In this document: positions 35,751 through 44,403 of the stretch, in pieces
How positions within the stretch are numbered: position 1 is the first letter of the stretch
Layout of the letters: every line of letters begins with the position of its first letter
NCBI GenBank assembly: GCA_024276675.1
Contig: JAJRWT010000032.1
Coordinates: 310,001-374,000 of the forward strand
DNA: 64,000 nucleotides
Source: Myxococcota bacterium
GTDB lineage: Bacteria; Myxococcota_A; UBA796; JAFGLY01
Reading direction: 5' to 3'
Position numbers and translations under genes: made by a program
The notes under the pieces: generated by a model
Seen by the model: only the letters and a program-made list of their open reading frames with translations
Databases searched by the model: none
Told to the model about the DNA's origin: nothing

Positions 35751-37274
35751 ATGAAGTCCAGCGAATACTTGCAGTACGATGCCCTTGGCCTGGCCGGCCT
35801 ACTGCGCCGTGGAGAAGTCTCTCCCGCGGAGCTGTTGGAGACCGCCATCAGGCGGGTGGAGCGCCTCAACCCCTCCATCAACGCCGTTGTAGACAAGCTC
35901 TACGACCGCGCCAGGGAACGCATCGCCACCCGGCAGCTCGATGGCCCCTTCGCCGGTGTGCCCTTTCTCCTGAAAGACATGATCCTCTACGAAGGCGCAC
36001 GGATCTCCTTCGGCTCGGTCTTCCTGCACGACAACATCGCCAGGGAATCCCACGAGATGGTGCGACGCATGGAGCGGGCGGGACTCGTCATCATGGGGCT
36101 CACCAATGCCAGCGAGTTGGGCCTGCTTCCGCTCACCGAATCCACCATGTTCGGCCCGGCCCGCAATCCCTGGAATCGTGATCACTCCACCGGCGGTTCC
36201 AGTGGGGGTGCCGCCGCCGCGGTGGCCGCAGGCATGGTGCCCATGGCCCATGGAAGCGACGGGGGCGGCTCCATCAGGATCCCAGCATCGGCCTGCGCTG
36301 TGTTCGGGTTGAAGCCCAGCAGAGGCCGCAATCCCCGCTCCGCCGCCGACGAGTCCCAGGGGCTCACGGTGGAACATTGCCTGTCCATCTCCGTGCGCGA
36401 CAGCGCCGCGTTCCTGGATGCTACCCACGGTCATGTCCCTGGTCAGCGATGGATAGACCCTCCCGCACCTGCGTCGTTCCAGGAAACACTGGACGAGGAT
36501 CCGCCGGCGCTGCGCATCGCTTTCAGCACCAGGGACTTCACGGGGCATCCAGCCCATCCCCACTGCGTGGCGGCAGTGGAGGATGCCGCTCGACTCTGCG
36601 AAGGCCTCGGGCACCACGTGGAAGAAGCCCATCCCCACATCGACGGCACGGTCTTCAACCGTGCGTTCATGACCATTTAGAGCATGTTGGGAGGCTTCCT
36701 GTTCAAGGCCATCATCCGCGAGATGGACCAACGCCCGCTGCTACGAGTCTTCAAAAAAATGCTGGGGAGCGGAACCACCCTGGAGCTTGCGGCTCGACTG
36801 GTAAGATTGAAGACCGGCAAGCCCGCTTTCGAACCCTTCACCCGCCGCCTGGCCCGCATTGACTCCAAGCTCTCCCCATCCGACCTCTGGATCGCCTGGA
36901 ACGATATCCAGCAAGCCAACCTGGAGTTGGGTCGCTTCATGGAAGAGTACCATCTCTTCCTCACTCCAGTCCTGGGGGAGCCCCCCTGGAAGATTGGAAG
37001 CTTTCCCCAGAAGGCTTCCACAGCCGTCCTGGAAGACAAGCTCTTCCGATACGTGGGTTTCACACCCATCTGCAACACCTCCGGTTTCCCGGCCATGTCG
37101 GTCCCCCTGTTCTGGAACCCGGCGGGCCTGCCAATCGGCGTGCAGTTCATCGGGCGTTTCGGCGATGAGTCCACCCTGCTGGGACTGGCTGGTCAACTGG
37201 AAAGGGCCAGGCCCTGGTCTGAACGGCACCCCGCCAACCTGCGGGCAGTCTCCGGAACCAGCAGACAAACTTGA
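35751..37274 (+). pseudogene. amidase interrupted by one in-frame amber codon
   Basis: This amidase-signature enzyme of about 507 residues resembles 6-aminohexanoate-cyclic-dimer hydrolase (NylA) and related amidases. It has LLKDM, STGGSSGGAAAA and SDGGGSIRIPAS with the Ser-cisSer-Lys triad intact. The reading frame has a single TAG at 36678-36680 (codon 310) and then continues without a shift for another 197 codons to 37274. The second part carries the conserved amidase C-terminal block NTSGFPAMSVPLFWN and LPIGVQFIGRFGDE. The stop replaces a position where a bulky residue such as Trp (TGG to TAG) would fit. Everything else looks preserved, so this is a recent nonsense change, a sequence error or amber readthrough. 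The start ATG has GGGAGG about six bases upstream. Confidence 0.8.
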
Positions 37275-37304
37275 GCGGGCCGTCACAAAAAATGGAGGTG
37301 CACG

Positions 37305-38093
37305 CTGCAAATCATCGACCTCAACAATGAGCACCGGGAATTGTTCTGCCTCTGCCTCGAAGACTGGTCCGACGGTGCAAAGGAATCCGGACCCTTGCGC
37401 TGCCAGTGGATCCGGCGCTTTGAAAAGCATGGCTTCCGTGCCAGGCTGGCCCTGGACGACGCCGGCGTCGTGGGCGGCATGATTCAGTACCTGCCCATCG
37501 AGCGCTCCTTCGTGGACGGCGCCGACCTCTACTTCATCCTTTGTATCCACGTTCACGGCTACAAGCAGGGCCGGGGCAACTTCCAGGGTCGGGGCATGGG
37601 CACGGCCCTCCTGAAGGCAGCCGAAGCAGACGCCAGGGCAAGGGGAGCGACGGGAATGGCAGCCTGGGGAGTGTGGCTGCCTTTCTGGATGAAGACCTCG
37701 TGGTTCAGGAAGCACGGCTACAGGAACGCTCAACGTCAAGGGATCTCCAGGCTGGTCTGGAAGCCGTTCCTCGACAGCGCCCAGCCGCCGCGTTGGTATG
37801 CCAGGAGCCGGGAACTACCAGAACTGAAACCGGGCAAAGTAAACATCACCGCCTTCGTGAACGGCTGGTGCCTTGCCCAGAACCTGGTGTACGAGCGAGC
37901 CAGGCGGGCCGCGGCCCAGGTGGGCGAAGACAAGGTGTTCTTCCGCGAAATCGATGTCTCCACCCCGGAAAACATGGCCGCCTGGGGTATCTCCGGCCAG
38001 GTGTTCCTGGACAACAAGCCCCTGCAGAAAGGGCCGCCCCCCAGCTACGACAAGATCCTGGCCGCCATGGAGAAGCGGGCCCGGCGTATGTAG
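37305..38093 (+). CDS. GNAT-family N-acetyltransferase with a C-terminal extra domain, probable CTG start
   Basis: The protein has about 262 residues. The GNAT coenzyme-A loop is visible as GRGMGTALLKAAEADARARGATGM. The earlier LALDDAGVVGGMIQYLPIE and LCIHVHG are strands of the fold. After the GNAT domain, from about residue 190, comes a segment with a thioredoxin-like pattern (VNITAFVNGWCLAQ, then GISGQVFLDNKPL). The true start is inferred to be CTG at 37305. GGAGG lies six bases upstream and the family N-terminus (IIDLNNEHRELF) begins there, while the first ATG gives only a short unrelated frame. Alternatives are ACG at 37302 or TTG at 37341. It follows the split amidase by 30 bases. Confidence 0.72.
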   Translation: MQIIDLNNEHRELFCLCLEDWSDGAKESGPLRCQWIRRFEKHGFRARLALDDAGVVGGMIQYLPIERSFVDGADLYFILCIHVHGYKQGRGNFQGRGMGTALLKAAEADARARGATGMAAWGVWLPFWMKTSWFRKHGYRNAQRQGISRLVWKPFLDSAQPPRWYARSRELPELKPGKVNITAFVNGWCLAQNLVYERARRAAAQVGEDKVFFREIDVSTPENMAAWGISGQVFLDNKPLQKGPPPSYDKILAAMEKRARRM

Positions 38094-38156
38094 GGCCCAT
38101 GTCTCGTGGTGGCTTCGGGGACTCGAAGCGCCGTCAAGGAACTTGCAAACCCGTGG

Positions 38157-39836
38157 CTACCGGGTGCCGGAATCCGCCTGTATGTCCCAATAATGCACGT
38201 TCCAGGGTTCCATCTCGGCGCCGACGAGGAGTTCGCCGGAGTCACTTGCCACGATCCCGGTGGTGACGACGGGATAGTAGGCATCCGTCTCGGGATCGAC
38301 GATGCGTTGCTCCGCAATCCAACGGGAACCCGGCGGCAGGCCGGTCAAGCGAACGGCGTAGCTCCGTTGGATTCCGTTGACCAGCAGCTCCTCCCAGTAG
38401 GAGATCAGCAGGCCCAGGCGATCCCTGGACTGGGAGGCTCCGGCCAGGAAGGTCAACTTGTCCTCTTCGACGGGATTGGCCGGCAGCCTGTCCGGCGTAT
38501 TCCGTGCCATGTCCCTGAACATAAGCCACTGGTAATAGGCGGGCTGTGCCACTCCTTCGGCGGAGATGTAGAAGGTGTCGTCACAGTCTTCCAGGTCGAT
38601 GCCGTGTTCTGAATCGCCCAGGGGGCGTTGGCTGGCTCGAAACACGAACGCCTGGTCCACCAGCCCCTGCCACAAGGTCTTGGTCTGGGCGTTGTGGGCG
38701 GCGAAAAAGGCACTGGCAAGAGGCTTGTCGTCTACTTCGATCACTCTCGTGTTCCACTCGGTGTTCCAGATGGGGACATCCTCGAATCCTGCCTGGTCCA
38801 GGTGCTCACGCACCACCAGGGCCGTGTCGTACTGCTCCTGGTGGGTACCGTAGAGGTGATATGAGAAGACGTCCAGCGGCACTTCGTTTTCCTTCACGTA
38901 GCTGAGGAACGAATCCATCAACCACACATCGCTCAGGTAGGTACTCTCGTCCCCCAGGGCGAGATCCATGGGGTTGGCAAAGCCCACCACCTTGATGTCG
39001 CGCCCATACTGTTCGTTGTAGGCGGACACGGCACTGGCAAGGGCCTCGTAGGCCTGCCATGCCTGGAGGTATTCCGAGCTGTCGTACAGGCGCGCCTTGA
39101 AAGGTTCGTTCAGGGATTCCACGTACTGGACCCCAAGGGCGTGGCCGTCGTTCCACCCGTCGTTGAAGTGCGCCAGAACGCGCTTGATGACCTCGGCCCA
39201 CTTGTTCAGATCCGCAGGCGCGAATCCCTGGTGGAAACAGTAGTCGAACCAGGTGTCGGTGGTGCCTATGTCGTAGGTGGCTTCCCAGAGAACCTGGGCT
39301 CCGGAGGCGACCGTCAGATCCACCTGGCGGTCGATGTTGGAAAAATCGTAGGCGTACTTGTCGTCGGGGGACGCGGCCGAACGGGGAAATACTCCAGACA
39401 GCGAGTAGTCGTGCCCATCCCCGACGGGCAGACGCACGAACGGTATCTCCGCTTCCTGGTAGAGCGAGACAAGGTTCGGATACCCGGAGTTGAGCGGAGC
39501 AGGGCTCCCGTGCACGCCGTTGAGGGAGTCTATGGTTCCAAGAGTAGTGCCCACATCCACGGAACATCTCACCAGGTCATCCGCTGGAGACGCGCTGTCA
39601 GTGGTGTCTGGTGGGTGTTCCGTGTCCTGGCCCGCGAGGCCGGCGGTGTCCGACGACTCCCAGCCGCCGGTAACCAAGACTGCGGAGTCGTGACCTTCCA
39701 GGCTGGAGCGGGACAGGCAGCCAGGAGATGCAGCGGTGGCCAAGAGCAGCAGCAGGGTTTCCAGCGGACCTGGGGAGTTGTGCAGCCTGGAAACGTTTTT
39801 GACCAGTCCAATCAAGAAAAGCCTCTTTGAATTCAC
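38157..39836 (-). CDS. secreted GH39-like glycoside hydrolase lipoprotein
   Basis: This 559-residue secreted protein has a hydrophobic signal with a Cys after SPG and a long Ser/Thr/Asp-rich linker. The catalytic TIM barrel resembles GH39 (xylosidase or iduronidase family). The acid/base Glu is in YVESLNEPF near residue 240 and the nucleophile Glu in IWNTEWNTR near residue 350. Other barrel signatures are VRLPVGDGHDY and DVFSYHLYG. The C-terminal 110 residues are beta-rich and probably a sandwich domain. The start is GTG at 39836, the first suitable codon before the signal. Substrate specificity cannot be read; xylo-oligosaccharides or glycosaminoglycan-like sugars are options. It is convergent with the GNAT gene. 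Confidence 0.72.
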   Translation of the reverse strand: MNSKRLFLIGLVKNVSRLHNSPGPLETLLLLLATAASPGCLSRSSLEGHDSAVLVTGGWESSDTAGLAGQDTEHPPDTTDSASPADDLVRCSVDVGTTLGTIDSLNGVHGSPAPLNSGYPNLVSLYQEAEIPFVRLPVGDGHDYSLSGVFPRSAASPDDKYAYDFSNIDRQVDLTVASGAQVLWEATYDIGTTDTWFDYCFHQGFAPADLNKWAEVIKRVLAHFNDGWNDGHALGVQYVESLNEPFKARLYDSSEYLQAWQAYEALASAVSAYNEQYGRDIKVVGFANPMDLALGDESTYLSDVWLMDSFLSYVKENEVPLDVFSYHLYGTHQEQYDTALVVREHLDQAGFEDVPIWNTEWNTRVIEVDDKPLASAFFAAHNAQTKTLWQGLVDQAFVFRASQRPLGDSEHGIDLEDCDDTFYISAEGVAQPAYYQWLMFRDMARNTPDRLPANPVEEDKLTFLAGASQSRDRLGLLISYWEELLVNGIQRSYAVRLTGLPPGSRWIAEQRIVDPETDAYYPVVTTGIVASDSGELLVGAEMEPWNVHYWDIQADSGTR

Positions 39837-39862
39837 GCGTGGAACCCTGGAATCATGCTCCT

Positions 39863-39904
39863 GCCGCGGATGAACCGCAACCGGCTACCCGCTCCATCCG
39901 CGGC
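39863..39904. other. 10-bp inverted repeat upstream of the GH39-like gene
   Basis: GCCGCGGATG (39863-39872) and CATCCGCGGC (39895-39904) form a perfect 10-bp stem with a 22-base loop. No T tract follows on either strand, so it is not an obvious terminator. It could be an operator-like or RNA element in the 230-base gap between two minus-strand genes. Confidence 0.4.
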
Positions 39905-40066
39905 TTGAAGTGTGAAACGTAGCGACCACGCTATACATGGTTACACAGGAAAAAACAGCCCAGCAATACAAGAATGGTATTTCGTGCTCCAACTCACAAC
40001 GGCGGTGGCAAAAACAGGGGCCGGGGAATACCCGGCCCTTCGACTTGTTCCTGCAGGTACTGCGGT

Positions 40067-40720
40067 TCAACCGCGAGCGGCATCTCTGCGATCCTCGACC
40101 CGATCCCTGCGGTCCTCGGCTCTGTCCCTGCGGTCCTCGGCCCGATCCCTGCGGTCCTCGGCCCGGTCGAGTCGGTCCTCCAACCGGTCGAAGTAGTCCT
40201 CGCGATCCACCGTGGTGTCAAGCCTGTCCTCCAGCCGGTCGAAGTAGTCCTCGATACGATCCGCCCTGTCCTCGGCCCGGTCGAGTCGGTCCTCCAGGCG
40301 ATCCCGGACGTCTTCCCGCCTGTCGGCCAGGTCTTCGGCACGATCACGGGCCAGGGCAGAGGCCTTCCAACCCCCCGGGTGGTAGACTCCACCGGACCAG
40401 GCGCCGTTCACCCATACATACCCGACCCTGGAAGCTGGTCTCCAGTATCCCTCCACGTAGGAGGTACCCAACCAGTAACCTGGAACCCAGACCCAGCCTG
40501 CACGGAGTTGTGCGGGCTTCCAGTGCCCCGGGTACCACTGCCCCCTGGCGTCGTAGTGGCCAGCCACCCACACCCAGCCGGCCCTGGGAGCCGGCTTGTA
40601 GTGGGGTGACCACGGGTCCAGCACCACCCTGGCAGCAGGCAGCTTGACGGAAATGTGAACGCCAGCCTGAGCGGGAGTTGAAACAAGGGAAGCGAGAAGT
40701 GCGAGCATGGTGAACATCAT
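40067..40720 (-). CDS. secreted WXXGXW-repeat protein with charged RAEDRRD-type tail
   Basis: The 217-residue protein has a signal peptide (MMFTMLALLASLVSTPAQA). A domain of about 80 residues follows with aromatic repeats: GWVWVAGHYD, GQWYPGHW, GWVWVPGYW and GYVWVNGAW. This matches the WXXGXW/YXWQ-type family seen in many proteobacteria. The last 95 residues are nearly all Asp, Glu, Arg, Leu and Ala, in heptad-like blocks such as DRLEDRLDRAEDR. They are likely to form a charged helix or coiled coil. At DNA level the tail contains a 21-base tandem repeat. GGAGG stands about eight bases upstream of the ATG. Function is unknown; surface binding is suggested by the family. Confidence 0.72.
   Translation of the reverse strand: MMFTMLALLASLVSTPAQAGVHISVKLPAARVVLDPWSPHYKPAPRAGWVWVAGHYDARGQWYPGHWKPAQLRAGWVWVPGYWLGTSYVEGYWRPASRVGYVWVNGAWSGGVYHPGGWKASALARDRAEDLADRREDVRDRLEDRLDRAEDRADRIEDYFDRLEDRLDTTVDREDYFDRLEDRLDRAEDRRDRAEDRRDRAEDRRDRVEDRRDAARG
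40100..40162. repeat. 21-base tandem repeat, three copies, coding
   Basis: Unit CCGATCCCTGCGGTCCTCGGC starts at 40100; copy two (40121, starting TCTG) has two changes and copy three (40142) is identical to the first. It encodes the RAEDRRD heptad of the WXXGXW protein tail. Copy number is likely to vary between strains. Confidence 0.7.
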
Positions 40721-40979
40721 TTTTCCGTCCTCCGTTTTCTGTCTTTCACACCTACCGACGAACGTGAAAACGAATCATTCGATGCTCGGTCCATGCCGTG
40801 TCCAGCCGGACACGGGGGATTTCTCCCCGTGGAATCCCAGCCATGATCCCGAAGTTGATCGAGGGCTTCGAAAAGTGTTTTTGCGAAGAAAGGCCCCAAA
40901 TCACTGAAGTGAATGTTCAAGGCTGCCCGGGCGAGCCATCCTGTCCCGCAACAGCTCACGCTGTTTGTGGTACCCGAGA

Positions 40980-41098
40980 GATCGCAAACCGACCGGCGGT
41001 GGGGTTCACAACCCGCTGTCCCGAGAAGCCGTATGTGAACAGCACAAGTACGGTTCTGTGGGAGCTGGGGGTGAGCAATCTCCCCCGGCTACCCGACG
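40980..41098 (+). mobile_element. 3' end of a group II intron (domains V-VI), fragment
   Basis: The stretch AGCCGTATGTG...CACAAGTACGGTT (about 41026-41056) is a group II domain V hairpin: AGCCGTA pairs with TACGGTT, TGTG with CACA, and two unpaired bases form the usual bulge. A second hairpin (about 41058-41098), GGGAGCTGGGGG then CTCCCCCGGCTACCC, matches domain VI with the bulged A in GGCTACCC; the intron end is near CCCGAC. Just upstream is the common GGTGGGGTTCACAACCC element. No reverse-transcriptase ORF and no 5' intron end were found, so this is a decayed fragment. The rest of the gap (40721-40980) showed no gene. Confidence 0.7.
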
Positions 41099-41210
41099 AA
41101 GACCCAAAACGCGGCCCACGAGTGGTGCAGTAGGGTTCTGATGGCTGCGGCAACAAAAAAGAGGGAATTGAATGACTACTTTCGTGCTTCATGTGCGATT
41201 GAGGGGGACG

Positions 41211-41603
41211 TCAACTCGTTTTTGCTCCGAGGGTCCACTCGTGTTTGTCGGGGGCTTTCGACAATAGCCAACGCGGCACGCCCTCCCAGGATGGATCAAC
41301 CCAGTGAACGGTCGAGATGCGTTTGGCAGTATCGACCAGTCGGACAAACTTCTCTCGAGCCTTGCCATCGCCTGATAGCAGCCGATCATCAGCCTTGGTG
41401 GTGGCTGTTGCGACGAGGTGTCGATCCTTCATGGCCACCTCGCGATCTCCGTCTCGGAGTTCTCTGCGGATGGCATCCTCCAACCAGAGGCAATCCGGCT
41501 CCGTGGTTGGCTTGTCAACAAGCCCACGCTCCACCATGCGAAGGAGCCAGCGGTGTCCGCTGCTCCCTGGCCGTGCGTGCTTTCGCCACTCCCTAGTTCC
41601 CAT
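41211..41603 (-). pseudogene. PIN-like nuclease fragment
   Basis: This 130-residue ORF has no recognisable N-terminal catalytic half. Its C-terminal half has a PIN-like pattern: KDRHLVATATT, DDRLLSGDGKARE and a final VDPSW then WLL. This resembles the second half of PIN-domain toxins or nucleases, with the expected D-x-H/L-V-A-T-A and DDRL blocks. It lies just downstream, on the same strand, of a truncated AAA ATPase. Base composition is less GC-rich than the surrounding genes. Together with the intron piece this patch looks like a decayed accessory module. The family assignment rests on pattern only. Confidence 0.4.
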
Positions 41604-41707
41604 CCGGAAAAGGCGGACCGAGCCGGGGCGAGTCGCTTTCGAGCCAGGCGCATCCTGCGTAACCCGCCGGAATAGCAGCGCTATTTCAAGTGGTTGCGCG
41701 GATGTGC

Positions 41708-42391
41708 CTAGCGAAGGAATGGGCCGCGACGATCAGCGGCAGCATCTTCATCTGTGGAGTGGGCCATGACCCGCGTAGAAAAACGCTCGGTGAATACGAC
41801 GATTTCGATGTTGTCGGGTAGTTGGACCAGTTTGTCTACACCATCTGGTTTCCACTCGGCATAAGCCCGAACGAAATCCTTGGGAGACATGGTATCGGAC
41901 AACTCGATCCAGTCTTCGCCAACCCGTTGCGCGACCCGAACCGGAGCGAGTCCGTAGTCGAGCGCCTTACGCGAACTTGGCTGGAACGAAAACCGAATGG
42001 ACGGCGAGGGGCGCCTGCCCTGGCGTTTTCCCTGGGGCTTGAGCTGCTGTAATGCATTCGGCATTGGACCGAATACGACTTGGACTTTCTCGGCGAAGTC
42101 GCTCTTACGTTTGCCGCGAGAAAGGAATTCGTCGGGCTGAGTAAAACGAACGTGGGGTCCGTCCAGCAAGAGGGCGCCGGGATCGTAGGGTGCCTCGAGT
42201 GTCTGCTTCATCAGCAGCAGCGGCTGCATGACTGAGGACTTCCCGCTGCTGTTGGCCCCGGCCAGCAGCGTGAGCGGCCGTAGTTGAACCCGTACTGAAT
42301 CGCGGAGGGACTTGAAGCCGGAAATCTCGATCCACTCAGGAGGCATTGGGGAAAGACGACGGTAGAGCCGACCGTAGCGTATCATGGCCAT
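41708..42391 (-). pseudogene. truncated AAA ATPase (OLD/RecF-like, possible defence system remnant)
   Basis: This ORF of about 227 residues starts with WIEISGFKSLRDSVRVQLRPLTLLAGANSSGKSS, a Walker A motif typical of AAA ATPases of the RecF/OLD or AAA_15 type. After about 200 residues it ends in a stop, with no Walker B, signature or D-loop region. Family members normally have 350-600 residues, so the C-terminal half is lost. The ATG at 42391 has GAGGA seven bases upstream and puts the conserved strand close to the N-terminus; the reading to 42574 adds an unrelated tail. ATPases of this kind are often paired with nucleases in phage-defence pairs, and the PIN-like fragment just downstream fits that picture. 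Confidence 0.55.
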
Positions 42392-42812
42392 GGTGGTCCT
42401 CGAAAGCTGTTCACAGGGATTGTTCTCGCGGACGAAAATGGTGACGTAGCCGAACTCTACTACGATTAACGCGGCGGCAAGAAACCGGGGGTCCGCTATT
42501 CCCTGGTCACCCGCGTTCGAAACGGCGCGTCGACGGTGCTGGCCAACCAACCCGTTGATCATGAAAAAAAACAACCGAAATCATAGTCAAGCCATGGATG
42601 CGATTCCTATCCGCCTGCCCTATCTACCCCTGCCGGCGTCGGTGACCAGCGTTTGTGGTGCCGCACGTCGAGATCCATGACGTTGTAGTTTGCGGATGGG
42701 TTCGACAGCCCGGGCAGTGGGACCCACAGGCCTGAATCCGCCCTGCATGGCTGCCAGGGGCTTACCGGAGTATGCCAGTCGAAGGTGGAGGGCCCTGGTC
42801 ACTTGCGCGGTA
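42392..42812. other. 421-base region without a supported gene
   Basis: This gap between the truncated ATPase and the GH5-like gene has lower GC than its surroundings and includes an A-rich run near 42562. A short minus-strand ORF (42620-42802) has no recognisable motif or ribosome site. Nothing else was found. Confidence 0.5.
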
Positions 42813-44267
42813 TCAGGGGGTGGAGCAGCCGGAGATCTGAACGGTGACCGGGCCGTCGCTGCCTGGCTCCGGGCTCAGCTCCCACCGGGGGCCGTCTTCA
42901 CGGACAAGCTCCGCGCCGCTCAGTACCGTCTGGTTGCAGACTTCCGGTACCACGGCCACCAGCGGAGCCTGACCCACCGGCTGGTAGGTCACGCGCATGC
43001 CGTCTTCAAGTGGTTCGAGTTCCTGCAGAATGCCGGGGATCTTGTGAATGTACGGGCGATAGAAGGCGGACATCATGTAGCCGGCCTGGCCCTGGGAATC
43101 GACGAGGCCGTAGGAATCGCTGCGGTCGTAGGACCAGTAGGCCGTGCCTCCCCCCAGGGACTCCAGGCTGTCCTGCACCGCGCGAATGTAGTCCTGCTCA
43201 TTGCCCAGGGACGAGAAGATACCGTATTCCCCGATGAGGGTGGGCCTGCCCCTTTCCACGGCGTGTTCCGCCAGGCCGCGCAGGTCTTCCTGTTCGTCGG
43301 TGAAGTCACCATCGTAGCCGGTCCCCATCTCGGCGTATGGAGGGTAGAAATGCGGCGCGAAAAGCTGGACTTCACCCTCGGGGAACTCCAGCATGGTCTG
43401 GAACTGGAGGTTGGTGTGCAACGAGGGCTCCAGGGCCACGAAGCGACATGGGCGGCCCGAATCGCAAACCTGCTGGTCCACCTCCCTGATGATCCCGGTG
43501 ACCATGGAGTAGAAATCGGGAAGGATCTGCGTCTCCATCGTTTCCTGGTCGTAGTCGCCGAAAAAGGGCTCGTTCATGAGGTCGTAGCCCACTACGCAGT
43601 CGTGGTCCAACGCCAGATCCACCACCTGTGCCCACGATGCCGCGTAGTGTTGCCAGAGGGTGGTGTCTTGCCAGAAAGCGTTGAAACAGGCGGCCATTTC
43701 TTCGGTCAGATAACCCAACCACCAGTATTCGCCGGAGACCTGGTAGCTTTCGTAGTTGGACTCGTCGCAGCTCCAGTAGGGCGCGCCCGTGGCACCGAAG
43801 CCTTCGCCCCACAGGTCCTGGTGCATGTCCAGCATGACATCCACGCCCAGTTCATCGAAGGTGGCCAGGAGCTGGTCCAGCCCCTGCAGGTAGTCCTGGT
43901 CGTAGGAGCCCTGTCGTGGTTCGATGGCTTCCCAGAAGATCAACAGGCGAATCAGCGTGAAGCCGGAGCTGCGGATCAAATCCACCTCGCCATCTTCCAG
44001 GTGGGGGAGATGGTCTTCGCTCCCCTTGGCGGCGTTGTTCACGCTCACACCGCGGTAGATGACCACGCTTCCGTCGGAATCCAGCAGGTAGGGTTGTTCC
44101 GTAGTACCGGGCGCTACGGGGGAGCCGGTGTCGAGCCGAGCATCGCCAGCGCAGGCGGTCATACAGGCCAGACCCAGGCAGACCAACGGCAACGGCAACG
44201 CAGAAACATGTGTTGCCCTGGAGACATGTGCCCACGTTGAAAAACGAAGCGTGTATGCATTTCTCAT
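42813..44267 (-). CDS. secreted GH5 endoglycoceramidase-like lipoprotein
   Basis: This 484-residue protein has a long signal ending in LACMTAC, so it is a probable lipoprotein. The TIM barrel matches the GH5 endoglycoceramidase-like group: DVMLDMHQDLWG then GAPYW, the acid/base Glu in GYDLMNEPF and the nucleophile Glu in LIGEYG. FAPHFYPPYAEMG is also conserved. Endoglycoceramidases release the glycan from glycosphingolipids; other members cut beta-glucans. The C-terminal region of about 90 residues is beta-rich. It points away from the truncated ATPase. The ATG at 44267 is used; the ribosome site is weak. Confidence 0.8.
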   Translation of the reverse strand: MRNAYTLRFSTWAHVSRATHVSALPLPLVCLGLACMTACAGDARLDTGSPVAPGTTEQPYLLDSDGSVVIYRGVSVNNAAKGSEDHLPHLEDGEVDLIRSSGFTLIRLLIFWEAIEPRQGSYDQDYLQGLDQLLATFDELGVDVMLDMHQDLWGEGFGATGAPYWSCDESNYESYQVSGEYWWLGYLTEEMAACFNAFWQDTTLWQHYAASWAQVVDLALDHDCVVGYDLMNEPFFGDYDQETMETQILPDFYSMVTGIIREVDQQVCDSGRPCRFVALEPSLHTNLQFQTMLEFPEGEVQLFAPHFYPPYAEMGTGYDGDFTDEQEDLRGLAEHAVERGRPTLIGEYGIFSSLGNEQDYIRAVQDSLESLGGGTAYWSYDRSDSYGLVDSQGQAGYMMSAFYRPYIHKIPGILQELEPLEDGMRVTYQPVGQAPLVAVVPEVCNQTVLSGAELVREDGPRWELSPEPGSDGPVTVQISGCSTP

Positions 44268-44403
44268 CTACACAGCATAACCCGTAACCTCCCCGGGGCC
44301 GCCACTGAGCTTGCCTCGAAAGCCCCTGGACCGGGCGGATTGCTTGCCCGGAGGCCGGACCCACAATAGGCAGGAACCTCCTTCCACCGGGAAAGGCCCT
44401 CTC

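Noticed and set aside
39863..39904. Terminator
   Set aside because: A good stem, but the loop is long and no T tract follows.
40956..41192. Minus-strand ORF of 78 residues
   Set aside because: It lies on the intron domain V/VI region, which explains the open frame.
42620..42802. 60-residue minus-strand ORF
   Set aside because: No ribosome site or recognisable motif; likely chance.
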